Shown piece after piece: positions 27,691 to 35,588 of a DNA stretch of 64,000 nt. Position numbers and translations under genes: made by a program. Position 1 is the first letter of the stretch. Each line of letters begins with the position of its first letter. The notes beneath the pieces were generated by a model. That model had not been told where the DNA came from, did not search any database, and saw only the letters and a list, made by a program, of their open reading frames with translations. Source of the DNA: Bradyrhizobium forestalis (GTDB taxonomy: Bacteria; Pseudomonadota; Alphaproteobacteria; Rhizobiales; Xanthobacteraceae); NCBI RefSeq assembly GCF_002795245.1, contig NZ_PGVG01000014.1:62001-126000 (forward strand), given 5' to 3'.

Positions 27691-28254
27691 ATGGCAGGTC
27701 GAGGACTGGCAATCGCGATACAACGAAACTTGGTCAGGATATTGACCCAATTTCTTATGAGCCTCGCACTGATCGTTTCGGCGTTGGCAGCCGATTTGAT
27801 CGGTCAAGCGAGCGTGATTGATGGCGATACGCTCGAAATCCACGGCGCTCGCATTCGGCTGTCTGGCATTGATGCACCAGAAAGCGCTCAGTTATGCAGG
27901 GGCGATGACAGCCTCCAGTATCGCTGCGGTGCGAAGGCAGCCAATCTTCTCAGCGCCTACATTGCGCGACAGCCAGTGAATTGCGCACCAAAGGAGCTGG
28001 ATCAATACGGGCGCACTGTGGCGACGTGCTCGGTGGCTGGCATTGACATGGCGGATTGGCTTGTTCGCAACGGGTTCGCGCTCGATTGGCCGCGCTACTC
28101 CAATGGCAAGTATCGCGAGGCTCAGCGGGAAGCCGAACGCGCCGGTCGCGGAATATGGTCGGGTAGTTTCGTGGCCCCGTGGCTTTATCGCGCCTGCATC
28201 CGTGCCGGCGGGCGACCAGAAGGATGTTCAGACGACGAAAAGGCAGATCGCTAA
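27691..28254 (+). CDS. Thermonuclease family protein (SNase-like), secreted
   Basis: A 187-residue protein with a hydrophobic N-terminal export segment (ILTQFLMSLALIVSALAA) and a staphylococcal-nuclease-like OB fold: ASVIDGDTLEIHGARIRLSGIDAPES carries the metal-binding Asp and the active-site Arg, and ELDQYGRTVATC and DMADWLVRNGFALDWPRY complete the domain. The motif RIRLSGIDAPE is the family hallmark. Likely a periplasmic or extracellular nuclease. Such genes are common in rhizobial accessory DNA and on plasmids. Confidence 0.88.
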   Translation: MAGRGLAIAIQRNLVRILTQFLMSLALIVSALAADLIGQASVIDGDTLEIHGARIRLSGIDAPESAQLCRGDDSLQYRCGAKAANLLSAYIARQPVNCAPKELDQYGRTVATCSVAGIDMADWLVRNGFALDWPRYSNGKYREAQREAERAGRGIWSGSFVAPWLYRACIRAGGRPEGCSDDEKADR

Positions 28255-28392
28255 CGTCTCGGCAGATCAGTCAAGCCGCATTTGGGGCCTTTGCGCGCCT
28301 TGTGCGCCGCAATGCTGCGTTGCCATTCACTGCCCGTAATTCTACGGGCATTGCATATTTTTCCCGTTTCGCATCTACTTCAGATTGTTTTT

Positions 28393-28596
28393 ATGACGAT
28401 CCAATTTTCAGACGGGGCGCCAATGAGCGTCAAAGCCATGATGGCAGCTATTCTCCAAGACCAGATGACATCACGCGGCATAAGATCGCTGTCGCCATCC
28501 GACTATGAGGAGATCGTCGAACTGCTGATTGAGCAGCTTCGGGAAGTAGAGCTTGGTTTGGCTGCGCGAGAAGTAGCACACAAGCCGGACCGCTAA
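28393..28596 (+). CDS. Small hypothetical protein, 67 aa
   Basis: A short acidic helix-rich frame (MTIQFSDGAPMSVKAMMAAI, then SPSDYEEIVELLIEQLREVELGLAAREVA). Composition is protein-like, and it lies in an array of same-strand accessory genes. No domain recognised and no strong ribosome site, so the start is uncertain. Confidence 0.45.
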   Translation: MTIQFSDGAPMSVKAMMAAILQDQMTSRGIRSLSPSDYEEIVELLIEQLREVELGLAAREVAHKPDR

Positions 28597-28693
28597 TTGG
28601 GAGGAGACTTGTGCTGGCTTTTTCCCCCAGAAGCCCAGCCGTACCTGCCCAGATGACTAGTTCCAATCTGACGTACATTGGACGGAGGGTAAT

Positions 28694-29767
28694 TTGGACT
28701 GGCTAATCCCAATTATCTTTTTCGCTATCGTGGCTCTCATCGCATTTGCACATTTCGGGAGGAAGACCGCAATCTCTCTCTCGCTATTTTCGTTCGTCCT
28801 ATTTTGGATCGCATGGCCTTATCATGTTGCCTACAATTTGGCCGTTGCGATGAGAGACGGCAACGCGGACGCGATTGAGAGCCGAGTTGATTGGGAGCAT
28901 CTCCGACAAAGTCTACGAGCCGACCTCAATGCGATGGTCCTGCAAAACGCATCTCGTACAGGATCATCCCCTACAGCCTCGGGACTTGTTGCGGCTCTCG
29001 CGCCCGCCATCATCAATCAGATGATCGATGGGTACATAACTCCGCAGGGGATGGCCAACCTCGTTGGCCAAGGAAAGCAAAGCAGCGCCGGTGACACTAC
29101 CCCCGGAGACAAAAATAGAAGCGGGTTCGATCTCTCTCGTGTTCAATATGCTTTCTTCGACGGCGGGCCTTTCACTTTCAAGGTGCAGCTAAGAAACGAG
29201 AAGTTGAATGAAGAGCCGTTTGTCATTTTGTTTCGATGGGACGGGAGTTGGCGCTTAAACCGTTTGGTGCTTCCAAAGGGCGTATTTGCAAACACGCTTG
29301 ACAAAAAGCCATCCTCCTCAAGTCCAGTGGCAGCCTCAAGCAGGATCGCTGGGTCCACTCCCGCTATGGCGAATAGCGCACCGGCGTCGTCGTCAATTCC
29401 ATCGCCATTCAAAGTCTCTTTGACCCGCAAAGGGTTCAAGAACTCAGACCCCACAAACAGCGATTTTGAAGATGATGTTACATTTTCGTTGGCGATCGAG
29501 AACGTCGGTCAACGGGACCTTCGAGCCTTTGATGGCACCCTCACTTTTACCGATCTGTTGGATAACGAAATTCACTCGTCGTTTCTCGCAATCAATGAAC
29601 CAGTACGTGTCGGCGCGACTTTGGTTTGGAACGGAAAGCTCAAGTACAACCAGTTTATCGACTCTCATCAACGCCTTCGAAGCGCATCCTTTGATAACCT
29701 GAAGATCAGGTTTGTCCCGAGGAAACTACTGTTTGCTGACGGCAGTACGGAGCAGCTCTCTCGATAG
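28694..29767 (+). CDS. DUF2939 domain membrane-anchored protein
   Basis: A 357-residue protein starting at TTG 28694 behind a GGAGGG site. It has one or two N-terminal membrane helices (WLIPIIFFAIVALIAFAHF and SLSLFSFVLFWIAWPYHVA), then AMRDGNADAIESRVDWEHLRQSLRADLNAM, the hallmark of DUF2939, up to about residue 195 (FRWDGSWRLNRLVLP). The last 150 residues are a low-complexity Ser/Pro/Ala linker and an immunoglobulin-like beta domain (FEDDVTFSLAIENVGQRDLRAFDGTLTF). Probably faces the periplasm. Function unknown. Confidence 0.78.
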   Translation: MDWLIPIIFFAIVALIAFAHFGRKTAISLSLFSFVLFWIAWPYHVAYNLAVAMRDGNADAIESRVDWEHLRQSLRADLNAMVLQNASRTGSSPTASGLVAALAPAIINQMIDGYITPQGMANLVGQGKQSSAGDTTPGDKNRSGFDLSRVQYAFFDGGPFTFKVQLRNEKLNEEPFVILFRWDGSWRLNRLVLPKGVFANTLDKKPSSSSPVAASSRIAGSTPAMANSAPASSSIPSPFKVSLTRKGFKNSDPTNSDFEDDVTFSLAIENVGQRDLRAFDGTLTFTDLLDNEIHSSFLAINEPVRVGATLVWNGKLKYNQFIDSHQRLRSASFDNLKIRFVPRKLLFADGSTEQLSR

Positions 29768-30123
29768 CGCTTGATCCGGCGCGGATGAAACAAGGCCCCG
29801 GCTAGGTAGCAGAGGACGACATGGCCGCGACATCGACGTGAGCACATGCGGAGATTGTGCTCGGGAGCAGCCATGACGTACATCGTTTTGCTATCGTTGC
29901 TACTGCCGGTTGCAGCCAGCGCTGCGGGCCTCAACAAACGCGACTGCGAGTTTGTGATGCTCTGCGCAGAACTACAACTGCATACGTACTGGCAGCGAAG
30001 CCCATCTCGCGCAGGAAGTTCGACTGCTTCCGATCACTAGCGGTTGACCGTCCCTCGTTCGCTCCGTCGCCACTCAGGTGCACATCGCTTAGGTGACTTT
30101 GCAATGCAGGGCCCAACATTAAG
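29768..30123. other. Intergenic, nothing recognised
   Basis: Short plus-strand frames at 29846-30040 and 29857-30096 begin with hydrophobic stretches but show no domain or ribosome site. No terminator or repeat was recognised. Confidence 0.45.
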
Positions 30124-30996
30124 ATGATCGGAAATCCGGAGTACACGTTCGACCCGCCTGGTCGATGCATCTATTGCCTGTCAACCGGCGATCCAGATTT
30201 GCACCGAGAACACATCATCCCGAAAGGTTTGCGTGGCAGGCTAGTGTTCCGAAAGGCCAGTTGTGCTCGATGCGGATCAGAAACACATGCGTTCGAGGGA
30301 CGCGTAATCAATCGGCTATTTGGTACCGCGCGTCATGTCGCGGGAATACAGCCAACTAAGAACGCCTCGTTGAAAGTCTTTTCGAAGCGTGGGCTGCCAG
30401 ACGATCGGAGCCAAGCAATTGAAATTCACGATAGTCTGGAAGCTTTTAGCGAGAGCGATATCGCTCCGGATAAACATCCGGGCGGATGTGTCGGCTATGA
30501 ATTGTTGGACGGGGCGGGGATTTTGAGAGGTGAGCTGCGGAACGACGATGATGAGTTTATCATTGCAGGCCCAAAACTCTACGTTCCGCAGGACTTTCAG
30601 GAGCGAGGTCGCGCTCTTGGTCTGGCAGGCGGCAGCGTTTTAGTAGGCGGAACCAGCAAGCAATCATTCACGACCGAAGATTTAGGGCGGTTCTTGGCTA
30701 AGATTGCGCACTCCTATGCGGTAGCAGTTCGCGGACTTGGCTCATTCGTCCCCTTTCTAACTGGTGCAATCCGCGGAGCAAGACCGATGCACCTGTCTCA
30801 CTATATTGGCAAAATTGATCCCAGCTTGCCGCAGAGCGACTACAAGCACCTCCACGTTCTTGAGGATGGCTTTATTCGCATTGGCTATCGACAGTTGCTC
30901 GTCGTGAGAGTGAGATTGCTCGCCGTTGATAGCTACCCCGCGTATGAAGTTGTCGTCGGCGAAAAGCCGGTGCCAAACTATTACAATCTAACCTGA
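30124..30996 (+). CDS. HNH-like nuclease family protein
   Basis: Protein of 290 residues. The N terminus contains a Cys pair (RCIYCLS), then DLHREHIIPKGLRGRLVF and a second Cys pair (ASCARCGSETHAFEG), which is the layout of a zinc-stabilised HNH nuclease (C-x2-C, HREHIIPKG, C-x2-C). The remaining 220 residues are a conserved-looking domain with no name that I can give (FLAKIAHSYAVAVRGLGSF, HYIGKIDPSLP). HNH proteins of this type occur in phage, restriction and other defence contexts. No partner genes are recognisable nearby. Confidence 0.72.
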   Translation: MIGNPEYTFDPPGRCIYCLSTGDPDLHREHIIPKGLRGRLVFRKASCARCGSETHAFEGRVINRLFGTARHVAGIQPTKNASLKVFSKRGLPDDRSQAIEIHDSLEAFSESDIAPDKHPGGCVGYELLDGAGILRGELRNDDDEFIIAGPKLYVPQDFQERGRALGLAGGSVLVGGTSKQSFTTEDLGRFLAKIAHSYAVAVRGLGSFVPFLTGAIRGARPMHLSHYIGKIDPSLPQSDYKHLHVLEDGFIRIGYRQLLVVRVRLLAVDSYPAYEVVVGEKPVPNYYNLT

Positions 30997-31067
30997 CAAG
31001 GCATGCCCGGCGGAAGTTTGAGAAGCCTTCACCTGCAACGACCGAACAGGAAGGAAAGGATCGTCTA

Positions 31068-31199
31068 ATGAGCCGCTTGCTGCGAATACCGCAGGCGTGC
31101 CATGAGCTATCACCGCATTGGCGCGGCTGGCTTAAGCCCGAGAACCATCGTCCCGTGCCGTTCACCAGCCCCGAATATGCGCCCGAGAAGAGAAACTAA
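31068..31199 (+). CDS. Possible small protein, 43 aa
   Basis: Frame MSRLLRIPQACHELSPHWRG, then WLKPENHRPVPFTSPEYAPE, with an AGGAAAGG ribosome site ten bases before the ATG. No domain. The composition (Pro, Arg, Trp) is protein-like, but short frames are common in GC-rich DNA. Confidence 0.35.
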   Translation: MSRLLRIPQACHELSPHWRGWLKPENHRPVPFTSPEYAPEKRN

Positions 31200-31318
31200 A
31201 AGAACCTGGTTCTGCTCGCCGGGTTCATCACGATGACGCGACAACGAAGACGAGCGAAGTTCGCATCCACGCAACCGGGATCGGATGCGAGCGCCCCGTG
31301 AAATCCCCTGAGCGCGCA

Positions 31319-31828
31319 TCAATGTAGGTTGGTCAAATGAGAGTTTATGATCGGAATGTTCTTGCGATAATCTGTTTGTAGCAGCGAGAGCGCATGTTTC
31401 GCGCCCTCAAAGTCCTTCCACTTTGATAGCTTCTCTTGCGAAGTGATCACCTTTCCATTGGAAAAAATCCTGTAGCTATCGCGATATGCATAAAGACTTT
31501 TAATGTCATCGACCAGTTGCTGAACGGCGTCTCTAACATCCCGAGACACGGCGCCATCTGGGGCTATCTGAAGAAGGTTATTGCAGTCCACAGCGGCGGT
31601 CCGTAATTCTTTTAGGCTCTGGAAGCCGTATTCCCACTGTTCGTAGTGCGGAGCTATGTCTACAAGTCGCGTGTCAGCAAGAGCGAGCTTTAATTTGAAC
31701 AGGCGGACCCGCATATCGTCGTCTCGCGACACCTGTGTACGCTTGTGACGGAGAAGATAAGCGAGGTAGCCGTTCAACGTGAGACTACAAGCGGCGACCG
31801 CCGCGCTGATGTACGATCCGATTTCCAT
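31319..31828 (-). CDS. Hypothetical membrane-anchored protein, 169 aa
   Basis: The protein starts with one membrane helix (MEIGSYISAAVAACSLTLNG, then YLAYLL) followed by a helical cytoplasmic or periplasmic domain (RVRLFKLKLALADTRLVD, LKELRTAAVDCNNLLQI, AVQQLVDDIKSLYAYRDSYR). A strong AGGAGGAG site precedes the ATG at 31828, so the start is firm. I do not recognise the family. Confidence 0.7.
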   Translation of the reverse strand: MEIGSYISAAVAACSLTLNGYLAYLLRHKRTQVSRDDDMRVRLFKLKLALADTRLVDIAPHYEQWEYGFQSLKELRTAAVDCNNLLQIAPDGAVSRDVRDAVQQLVDDIKSLYAYRDSYRIFSNGKVITSQEKLSKWKDFEGAKHALSLLQTDYRKNIPIINSHLTNLH

Positions 31829-32003
31829 TTGCTCCTCCTCTAATCTTCTTTTCTTCAGTGATTATACTTGGGGTTGCTGATTGGGTCGCTTAGAAAATGA
31901 GCGGATTAGGAACGTTGAGCCACGTCCGCGCGAGGTGCCCCTTGCGCGGTAGGGTGTCGTATGGTTCGCCCTGCAACGACGAGGCCCACTTCCGGCGTCC
32001 GCC

Positions 32004-32262
32004 GGTATCTGGACTGAGTTCAATGGCGAGCATGGCACCAAGTCCGAACCGATCCCGGGACCGTTCTATGATTTCCTCTCGGCATACCGAAAGTGGTGAT
32101 ATAGCCGATCCGAAGGCGACGCCGGTAATCCTGACGACCGATGAAGAGCGCTATATATGGATGCGAGCGCCGTGGGATGAGGCGAAGGCGCTGTAAAGGC
32201 GGCTGCCAGATGATGCGCCCTAAATCGTGATGCGTGGCGCGAACAAGGAAGACCGGACGACG
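32004..32262 (+). pseudogene. SRAP (YedK/HMCES-like) peptidase remnant
   Basis: Part of an SOS-response-associated peptidase, a protein that caps abasic sites in single-stranded DNA. IWTEFNGEHGTKSEPIPGP and FYDFLSAYRKW are followed by a stop; the next segment ADPKATPVILTTDEERYIWM and RAPWDEAKAL lies in another frame and is itself followed by two stops before IVMRGANKEDRTTA. The N-terminal catalytic Cys region is absent. Clearly dead. Confidence 0.7.
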
Positions 32263-32403
32263 GCCTATGCGCTGCCATTGGGAGGAACGGGCTGCACGTA
32301 TAAACTTTCTTCGTATTTGCGGAGGTGTTATTTCATGCCGGACATGAGTGCAAATGCTGGCGCGGTTTCTTAGCTAAGGGTCGCCGTAGACATAACGAAA
32401 GCG

Positions 32404-32931
32404 ATGAAAGACTTGCGCGACTGGTCGCTGGTTCAAGCGGAGGTTATCGAACTACAGGGAACTATCTTGGAAGCCCCGAGTGGGTTGTTCGCTGCAAATG
32501 AGGAGCGAGCGGCGCTGATTGAGAAAGTGCGCGAACTCGAAGAAAGACTGGCCGCAGCCGAAGCGTGGGAAACAAAAAAGCTACGCTATAAAATGGTGGA
32601 CGTCGGCGGCGGTGCTCGTGCCTACATGCCAAAGGCGGAGATGAGCGGCGGCGAACCACCACATTATATTTGCGCCAACTACTTTCAACAGGGAAAAATC
32701 TCTGTTTTGGATCACTACAGCATGCACGCGGGGCACGTTTTGAAATGCCCAACGTGTGAGGCACACAATTTGATTAAGTCCGGTCAATATCGCCCCCCCC
32801 GAGCGCCAACCCCACTAGTGGCTTGTCACAGTGATTTTGACCGGTTGGGTCAGTCGGTCAGATTAGCTCCGGCAGAGTCTTGGGATCAACGAGGAGTTCG
32901 ATACTGCGAGCTGTCCTTGGCAACCTTTTGA
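32404..32931 (+). CDS. Hypothetical protein with coiled coil and Cys motif, 3' end disrupted
   Basis: The frame begins with a coiled coil (LVQAEVIELQGTILEA, ERAALIEKVRELEERLAAAEAW) and then has a zinc-ribbon-like part (PHYICANYFQQGKISVL, HVLKCPTCEAHNL). It resembles small phage-type hypothetical proteins. After about residue 130 the reading enters a C8 run and sequence shared with the adjoining IS element, so the last 45 residues are probably not original. I regard it as a gene truncated by insertion. Confidence 0.5.
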   Translation: MKDLRDWSLVQAEVIELQGTILEAPSGLFAANEERAALIEKVRELEERLAAAEAWETKKLRYKMVDVGGGARAYMPKAEMSGGEPPHYICANYFQQGKISVLDHYSMHAGHVLKCPTCEAHNLIKSGQYRPPRAPTPLVACHSDFDRLGQSVRLAPAESWDQRGVRYCELSLATF

Positions 32932-33115
32932 TAAGGCCTTCGGTCTCGAGCGATCGTACCATTTGGTGAACCGAAGGCGGGCTGACGCGGAAATATTCCT
33001 GCATATCGGCTTCCGCCGGAGGCCTTCGATGCAGTCTCGTATAGAGGTGGATGAAGGCGAGGTATTGACCCTGTTTGGGCGTGAAGGTTTTTGTCGAAAG
33101 ACTCACGCCGGCCAT
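32858..33115 (-). CDS. Small winged-helix protein linked to IS630
   Basis: An 85-residue DNA-binding protein (MAGVSLSTKTFTPKQGQYLA, then EYFRVSPPSVHQMVRSLETEGLIKRLPRTARSIELLVDP). The winged-helix layout resembles the LexA/MarR-type DNA-binding fold. Proteins of this kind are often found divergent from IS630-type transposases. I prefer the ATG at 33115; an upstream start at 33157 would overlap the transposase start. Confidence 0.65.
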   Translation of the reverse strand: MAGVSLSTKTFTPKQGQYLAFIHLYTRLHRRPPAEADMQEYFRVSPPSVHQMVRSLETEGLIKRLPRTARSIELLVDPKTLPELI

Positions 33116-33155
33116 CCGATTCAGTTGTTCGTGCGTGCCTCTCAGGGAGGCAGGC

Positions 33156-34083
33156 ATGAATGTACGCTATCGGATCGAACTCAGCCAAGTCGAGCGCGGC
33201 GAACTCAAGGCGCTGCTCACCGGCGGCAAGCATGCGGCCCGCAAGCTCAAGCGCGCCCAGATTTTGCTGGCTGCCGATGCCGGGGTCGGTGACGAGGAGA
33301 TCGCCAGGAGCGTCGGCGTGGGCGGCTCGACCGTGTACCGGACCAAGCGCCGCTTCATTGAAGGCAATCTGGAACGGGCGCTGAGCGAGGAGCTGCGGCC
33401 CGGGGCGGAACGCAAGCTCACGGGCAAGGAAGAAGCTCTGCTGGTGGCGACCGCCTGTGCGGCCCCTCCAAGGGGGCGTACCCGCTGGACGCTCGATCTG
33501 CTGGCGGGTGCACTCGTCAAGCTCACCGAGCGCAAAAGCCTGTCGCGCGAGACGGTCCGGCGACGTCTGGCGGAGAATGACCTCAAACCCTGGCGCAAGG
33601 ACATGTGGTGCATTCCGCAGGTCGATGGTGAGTACGTCGCCCGAATGAAGGACGTGCTCGATCTCTATGCCGAGGCACCCGATCCGGGCAGGCCGGTGGT
33701 GTGCTTCGACGAAAGCCCCGTGCAGCTCATCGGCGAGGTCCGTCAGCCAATTCCGCCAAGGCCGGGCCGGCCCGAACGTTACGACTACGAATACCGTCGC
33801 AATGGGACGGTCAATCTGTTCGTTCTCCTCGACGTGCATCGCCCCTGGCGGAAGGTCAAGCTCACCGAGCGGCGAACGGCAAAAGACTATGCCCAATGCA
33901 TGCGCGACCTCGTCGACATCCATTATCCCGATGCCGAGATCATCCGCGTCGTGCAGGATAATTTATCGACCCACTCCGCCGGCGCCCTGTATCAGACGTT
34001 CCTGCCTGCTGAGGCGGCGCATCCTGCGGCTGATCGAGTTCCACTACACCCCAAGCACGCAAGCTGGCTCAACATGGTTGAGA
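33156..34083 (+). pseudogene. IS630 family transposase, 3' truncated and frame-damaged
   Basis: DDE transposase with an N-terminal helix-turn-helix (EIARSVGVGGSTVYRTKRRF), a Trp-containing linker (DLKPWRKDMWCIPQVDGEYV) and catalytic residues in VCFDESPVQL and VVQDNLSTH, with the Glu in WLNMVE. Start ATG 33156 follows AGGGAGG. Between 34017 and 34052 the expected RILRLIEFHYTP lies in another frame, so two compensating frameshifts have scrambled about 12 residues. The C-terminal part after NMVE is missing. Probably inactive. Confidence 0.8.
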
Positions 34084-34129
34084 GATTGGCGTCTTGCGGG
34101 GACAGTGCCTCGCCCGCAGGATCGACAAC

Positions 34130-34445
34130 CCCAAGCGAGCGAAAGTGCGAGTTTGTCGTAAGGATCGCGATCAGCTTGTTTACAAAAATTCGCGGAGTCC
34201 TTGTAGACTTGGTTGATCATCTTTCGATCCGCCTCATTGATATGCGGCGAATTGAAAAGCAGCGCGGGGCGATATGGATATTTGGCTTTGGTAACGTCGT
34301 CGATGACGGTGTAGGCGGCGTAGGCAAGGGTATAAGCCGAAACGGGGTCAGCGTCGTGGAACCACAATCGTATTCAGGTCTTAAGCTGACTCATGGCAAC
34401 GTCGATCTTATCGACGTGAAGCCTCCGGCTAGATGCATCAGACAT
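34130..34445 (-). pseudogene. Hypothetical gene remnant cut by the IS630 junction
   Basis: On the minus strand, MSDASSRRLHVDKIDVAMSQ leads to a TGA stop and then continues in frame as IRLWFHDADPVSAYTLAYAA, YTVIDDVTKAKYPYRP and MINQVYKDSANFCKQADRDP before ending at the IS junction. The pattern (isochorismatase-unrelated, 'FHDADPVSAYTLAYAAY' and 'FCKQADRDP') recalls a widespread uncharacterised bacterial family. It has an internal stop and a lost 3' end, so it is dead. Confidence 0.55.
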
Positions 34446-34632
34446 GGCGAAAAAGAAGTCCCAGGTTGAGAAGTTTCGGGAGGCCGCGCGTGAGGCGGAC
34501 GCGGACGATTCTCAGGAACGCTTTGACGCAACGCTGAAAGGCTTGGCCAAATCTCCTCGCACTGCGAAGGATAAGGACCAAAGCGGGCGACGACGCCGAC
34601 AAAAACTAGTTGCCGTCCATCGGCAGACCTAG
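34444..34632 (+). CDS. Small basic protein, 62 aa
   Basis: MAKKKSQVEKFREAARE, then ADADDSQERFDATLKGLAKS and a basic tail. Proteins of this shape (charged helix, Lys-rich ends) are frequent hypothetical genes in rhizobia. The ATG overlaps the start of the divergent remnant by two bases. Role unknown. Confidence 0.6.
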   Translation: MAKKKSQVEKFREAAREADADDSQERFDATLKGLAKSPRTAKDKDQSGRRRRQKLVAVHRQT

Positions 34633-34787
34633 AAGCCGAAATCGAGTTGATCCGGCGAATGGCGTAGGCTTAAGCGATGCGATTTGCCGCGAAGGTATCC
34701 CTTCACGGTGCCTCCCTTCCCATCCACCCAACGCCTATACGACGGTACAAATACGATTTTCGGACATTTGCCATGGGGCTTAGCCAT
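34629..34787 (-). CDS. Small basic protein, 52 aa
   Basis: MAKPHGKCPKIVFVPSYRRW, then VDGKGGTVKGYLRG and the C terminus SLRHSPDQLDFGF. I recognise this as a common small alphaproteobacterial hypothetical protein in accessory DNA. An AAGGAGAG ribosome site precedes the ATG at 34787; the frame upstream of it is not conserved. Function unknown. Confidence 0.65.
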   Translation of the reverse strand: MAKPHGKCPKIVFVPSYRRWVDGKGGTVKGYLRGKSHRLSLRHSPDQLDFGF

Positions 34788-35112
34788 GGTGGTCTCTCCT
34801 TCTGTGAGCGGGGCGTACAGCCCGCTGGCCACCCTCGGATACGCGGGGTGCGGCCTGCTTCAGCTGTTTCAGGCTGAACGCAGAAGGAATGCCGATGGAC
34901 GGCATACGCACGGCAACTATCCCCTCAAGTGAAAAGGGGGAAATGAACCTGATTGAGTCGTAGTAGGGCGGCAAGTATCTGGTTTGTGAAATCACAATTC
35001 TTGAGGCCGCCGTCAATTGGTTTCCCATCTGGTGCATGACGGGATCGGGATCAGCGGGCCCATGTTGAGGCGCAAGGTGCACACGGTAAATTCTCAGCCT
35101 TCTAGGGAACTA

Positions 35113-35246
35113 TTGGCGTGTTAAGGCGCCAATATGTGGCTTTGCGGTAGCTTAAGGCGCCAAGTAGTTGACATCGCAGGGAGTGGTGATATATTTCTCG
35201 GTGCCATAAGGCGCCGATAAGCCTTTTAAGGGAGCCTTAAGACGAC
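35113..35246 (+). promoter_or_regulatory. hipBA promoter with repeated TTAAGGCGCC operators
   Basis: TTAAGGCGCCAA occurs at 35121-35132 and 35152-35163, with a variant ATAAGGCGCCGA at 35206-35217 and half-sites TTAAGG (35226-35231) and CCTTAA (35235-35240). TTGACA at 35168-35173 and TATATT at 35190-35195, 16 bases apart, make a good sigma70 promoter between the second and third copies. HipB proteins repress their own operon by binding several palindromic operators, so these are the likely HipB sites. Confidence 0.65.
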
Positions 35247-35588
35247 ATGCCTCCTCGCAGTAAGTTTATCAGCGCACCACCCTCTGCCGTTCAGGAAGCG
35301 ATCAAGCGCTTGGGCAACAACCTCCGGACCGCGCGCCTGCGCCGCAACCTGAGCCATACAGAGCTGGCAACTAAGCTGGGCGTAGATCGGCACGTCATCG
35401 CCGATGCTGAGAACGGGAAATTGAGCACCAGTGCCGGCGTGTATCTCGGCATGCTGTGGGCAATGAATCTTCTCCCGTCTCTTGCCGACGTTGCCAACCC
35501 GAAGAACGATGAGGAGGGGCTCGCTCTAAGCGGCCTCGATGAGCGCGAGCGTGCGCGACAGGGGGGGGGGCCAAGCAATGCCTTCTGA
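35247..35588 (+). CDS. hipB: HipB-like XRE antitoxin
   Basis: Antitoxin of 113 residues with an XRE helix-turn-helix (AIKRLGNNLRTARLRRNLSH, TELATKLGVDRHVIADAENG) followed by LGMLWAMNLLPSLADV. It should bind the adjacent hipA kinase and the operator repeats upstream. The 3' end contains a run of ten G (35561-35570) and overlaps the hipA start by 11 bases. Loss of one G would join the antitoxin frame to hipA. Confidence 0.85.
   Translation: MPPRSKFISAPPSAVQEAIKRLGNNLRTARLRRNLSHTELATKLGVDRHVIADAENGKLSTSAGVYLGMLWAMNLLPSLADVANPKNDEEGLALSGLDERERARQGGGPSNAF
35561..35570 (+). repeat. G10 homopolymer at the hipB-hipA overlap
   Basis: Ten consecutive G residues just before the hipA start. Such tracts slip during replication or transcription. 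In the present length hipB ends at 35588; one G fewer would fuse hipB in frame with hipA. Sequencing error in the run length is also possible. Confidence 0.6.

Larger units (their letters stand above)
32800..34083 (+). mobile_element. IS630-family element, right end deleted
   Basis: Comprises a small divergent helix-turn-helix gene and the transposase. The transposase frame ends right after the catalytic Glu (WLNMVE), where similarity to IS630 stops and sequence of a different gene begins at about 34084. I could not find terminal inverted repeats, so the left boundary is approximate. The element is therefore partial and immobile. Confidence 0.7.

Noticed and set aside
32886..33923. 345-codon minus-strand frame opposite the transposase
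   Set aside because: Antisense shadow of the IS630 transposase.
34383..34395. AAGCTGAC, on the minus strand the start of a tts box
   Set aside because: The second part of the first block does not match, and it lies inside a gene remnant.
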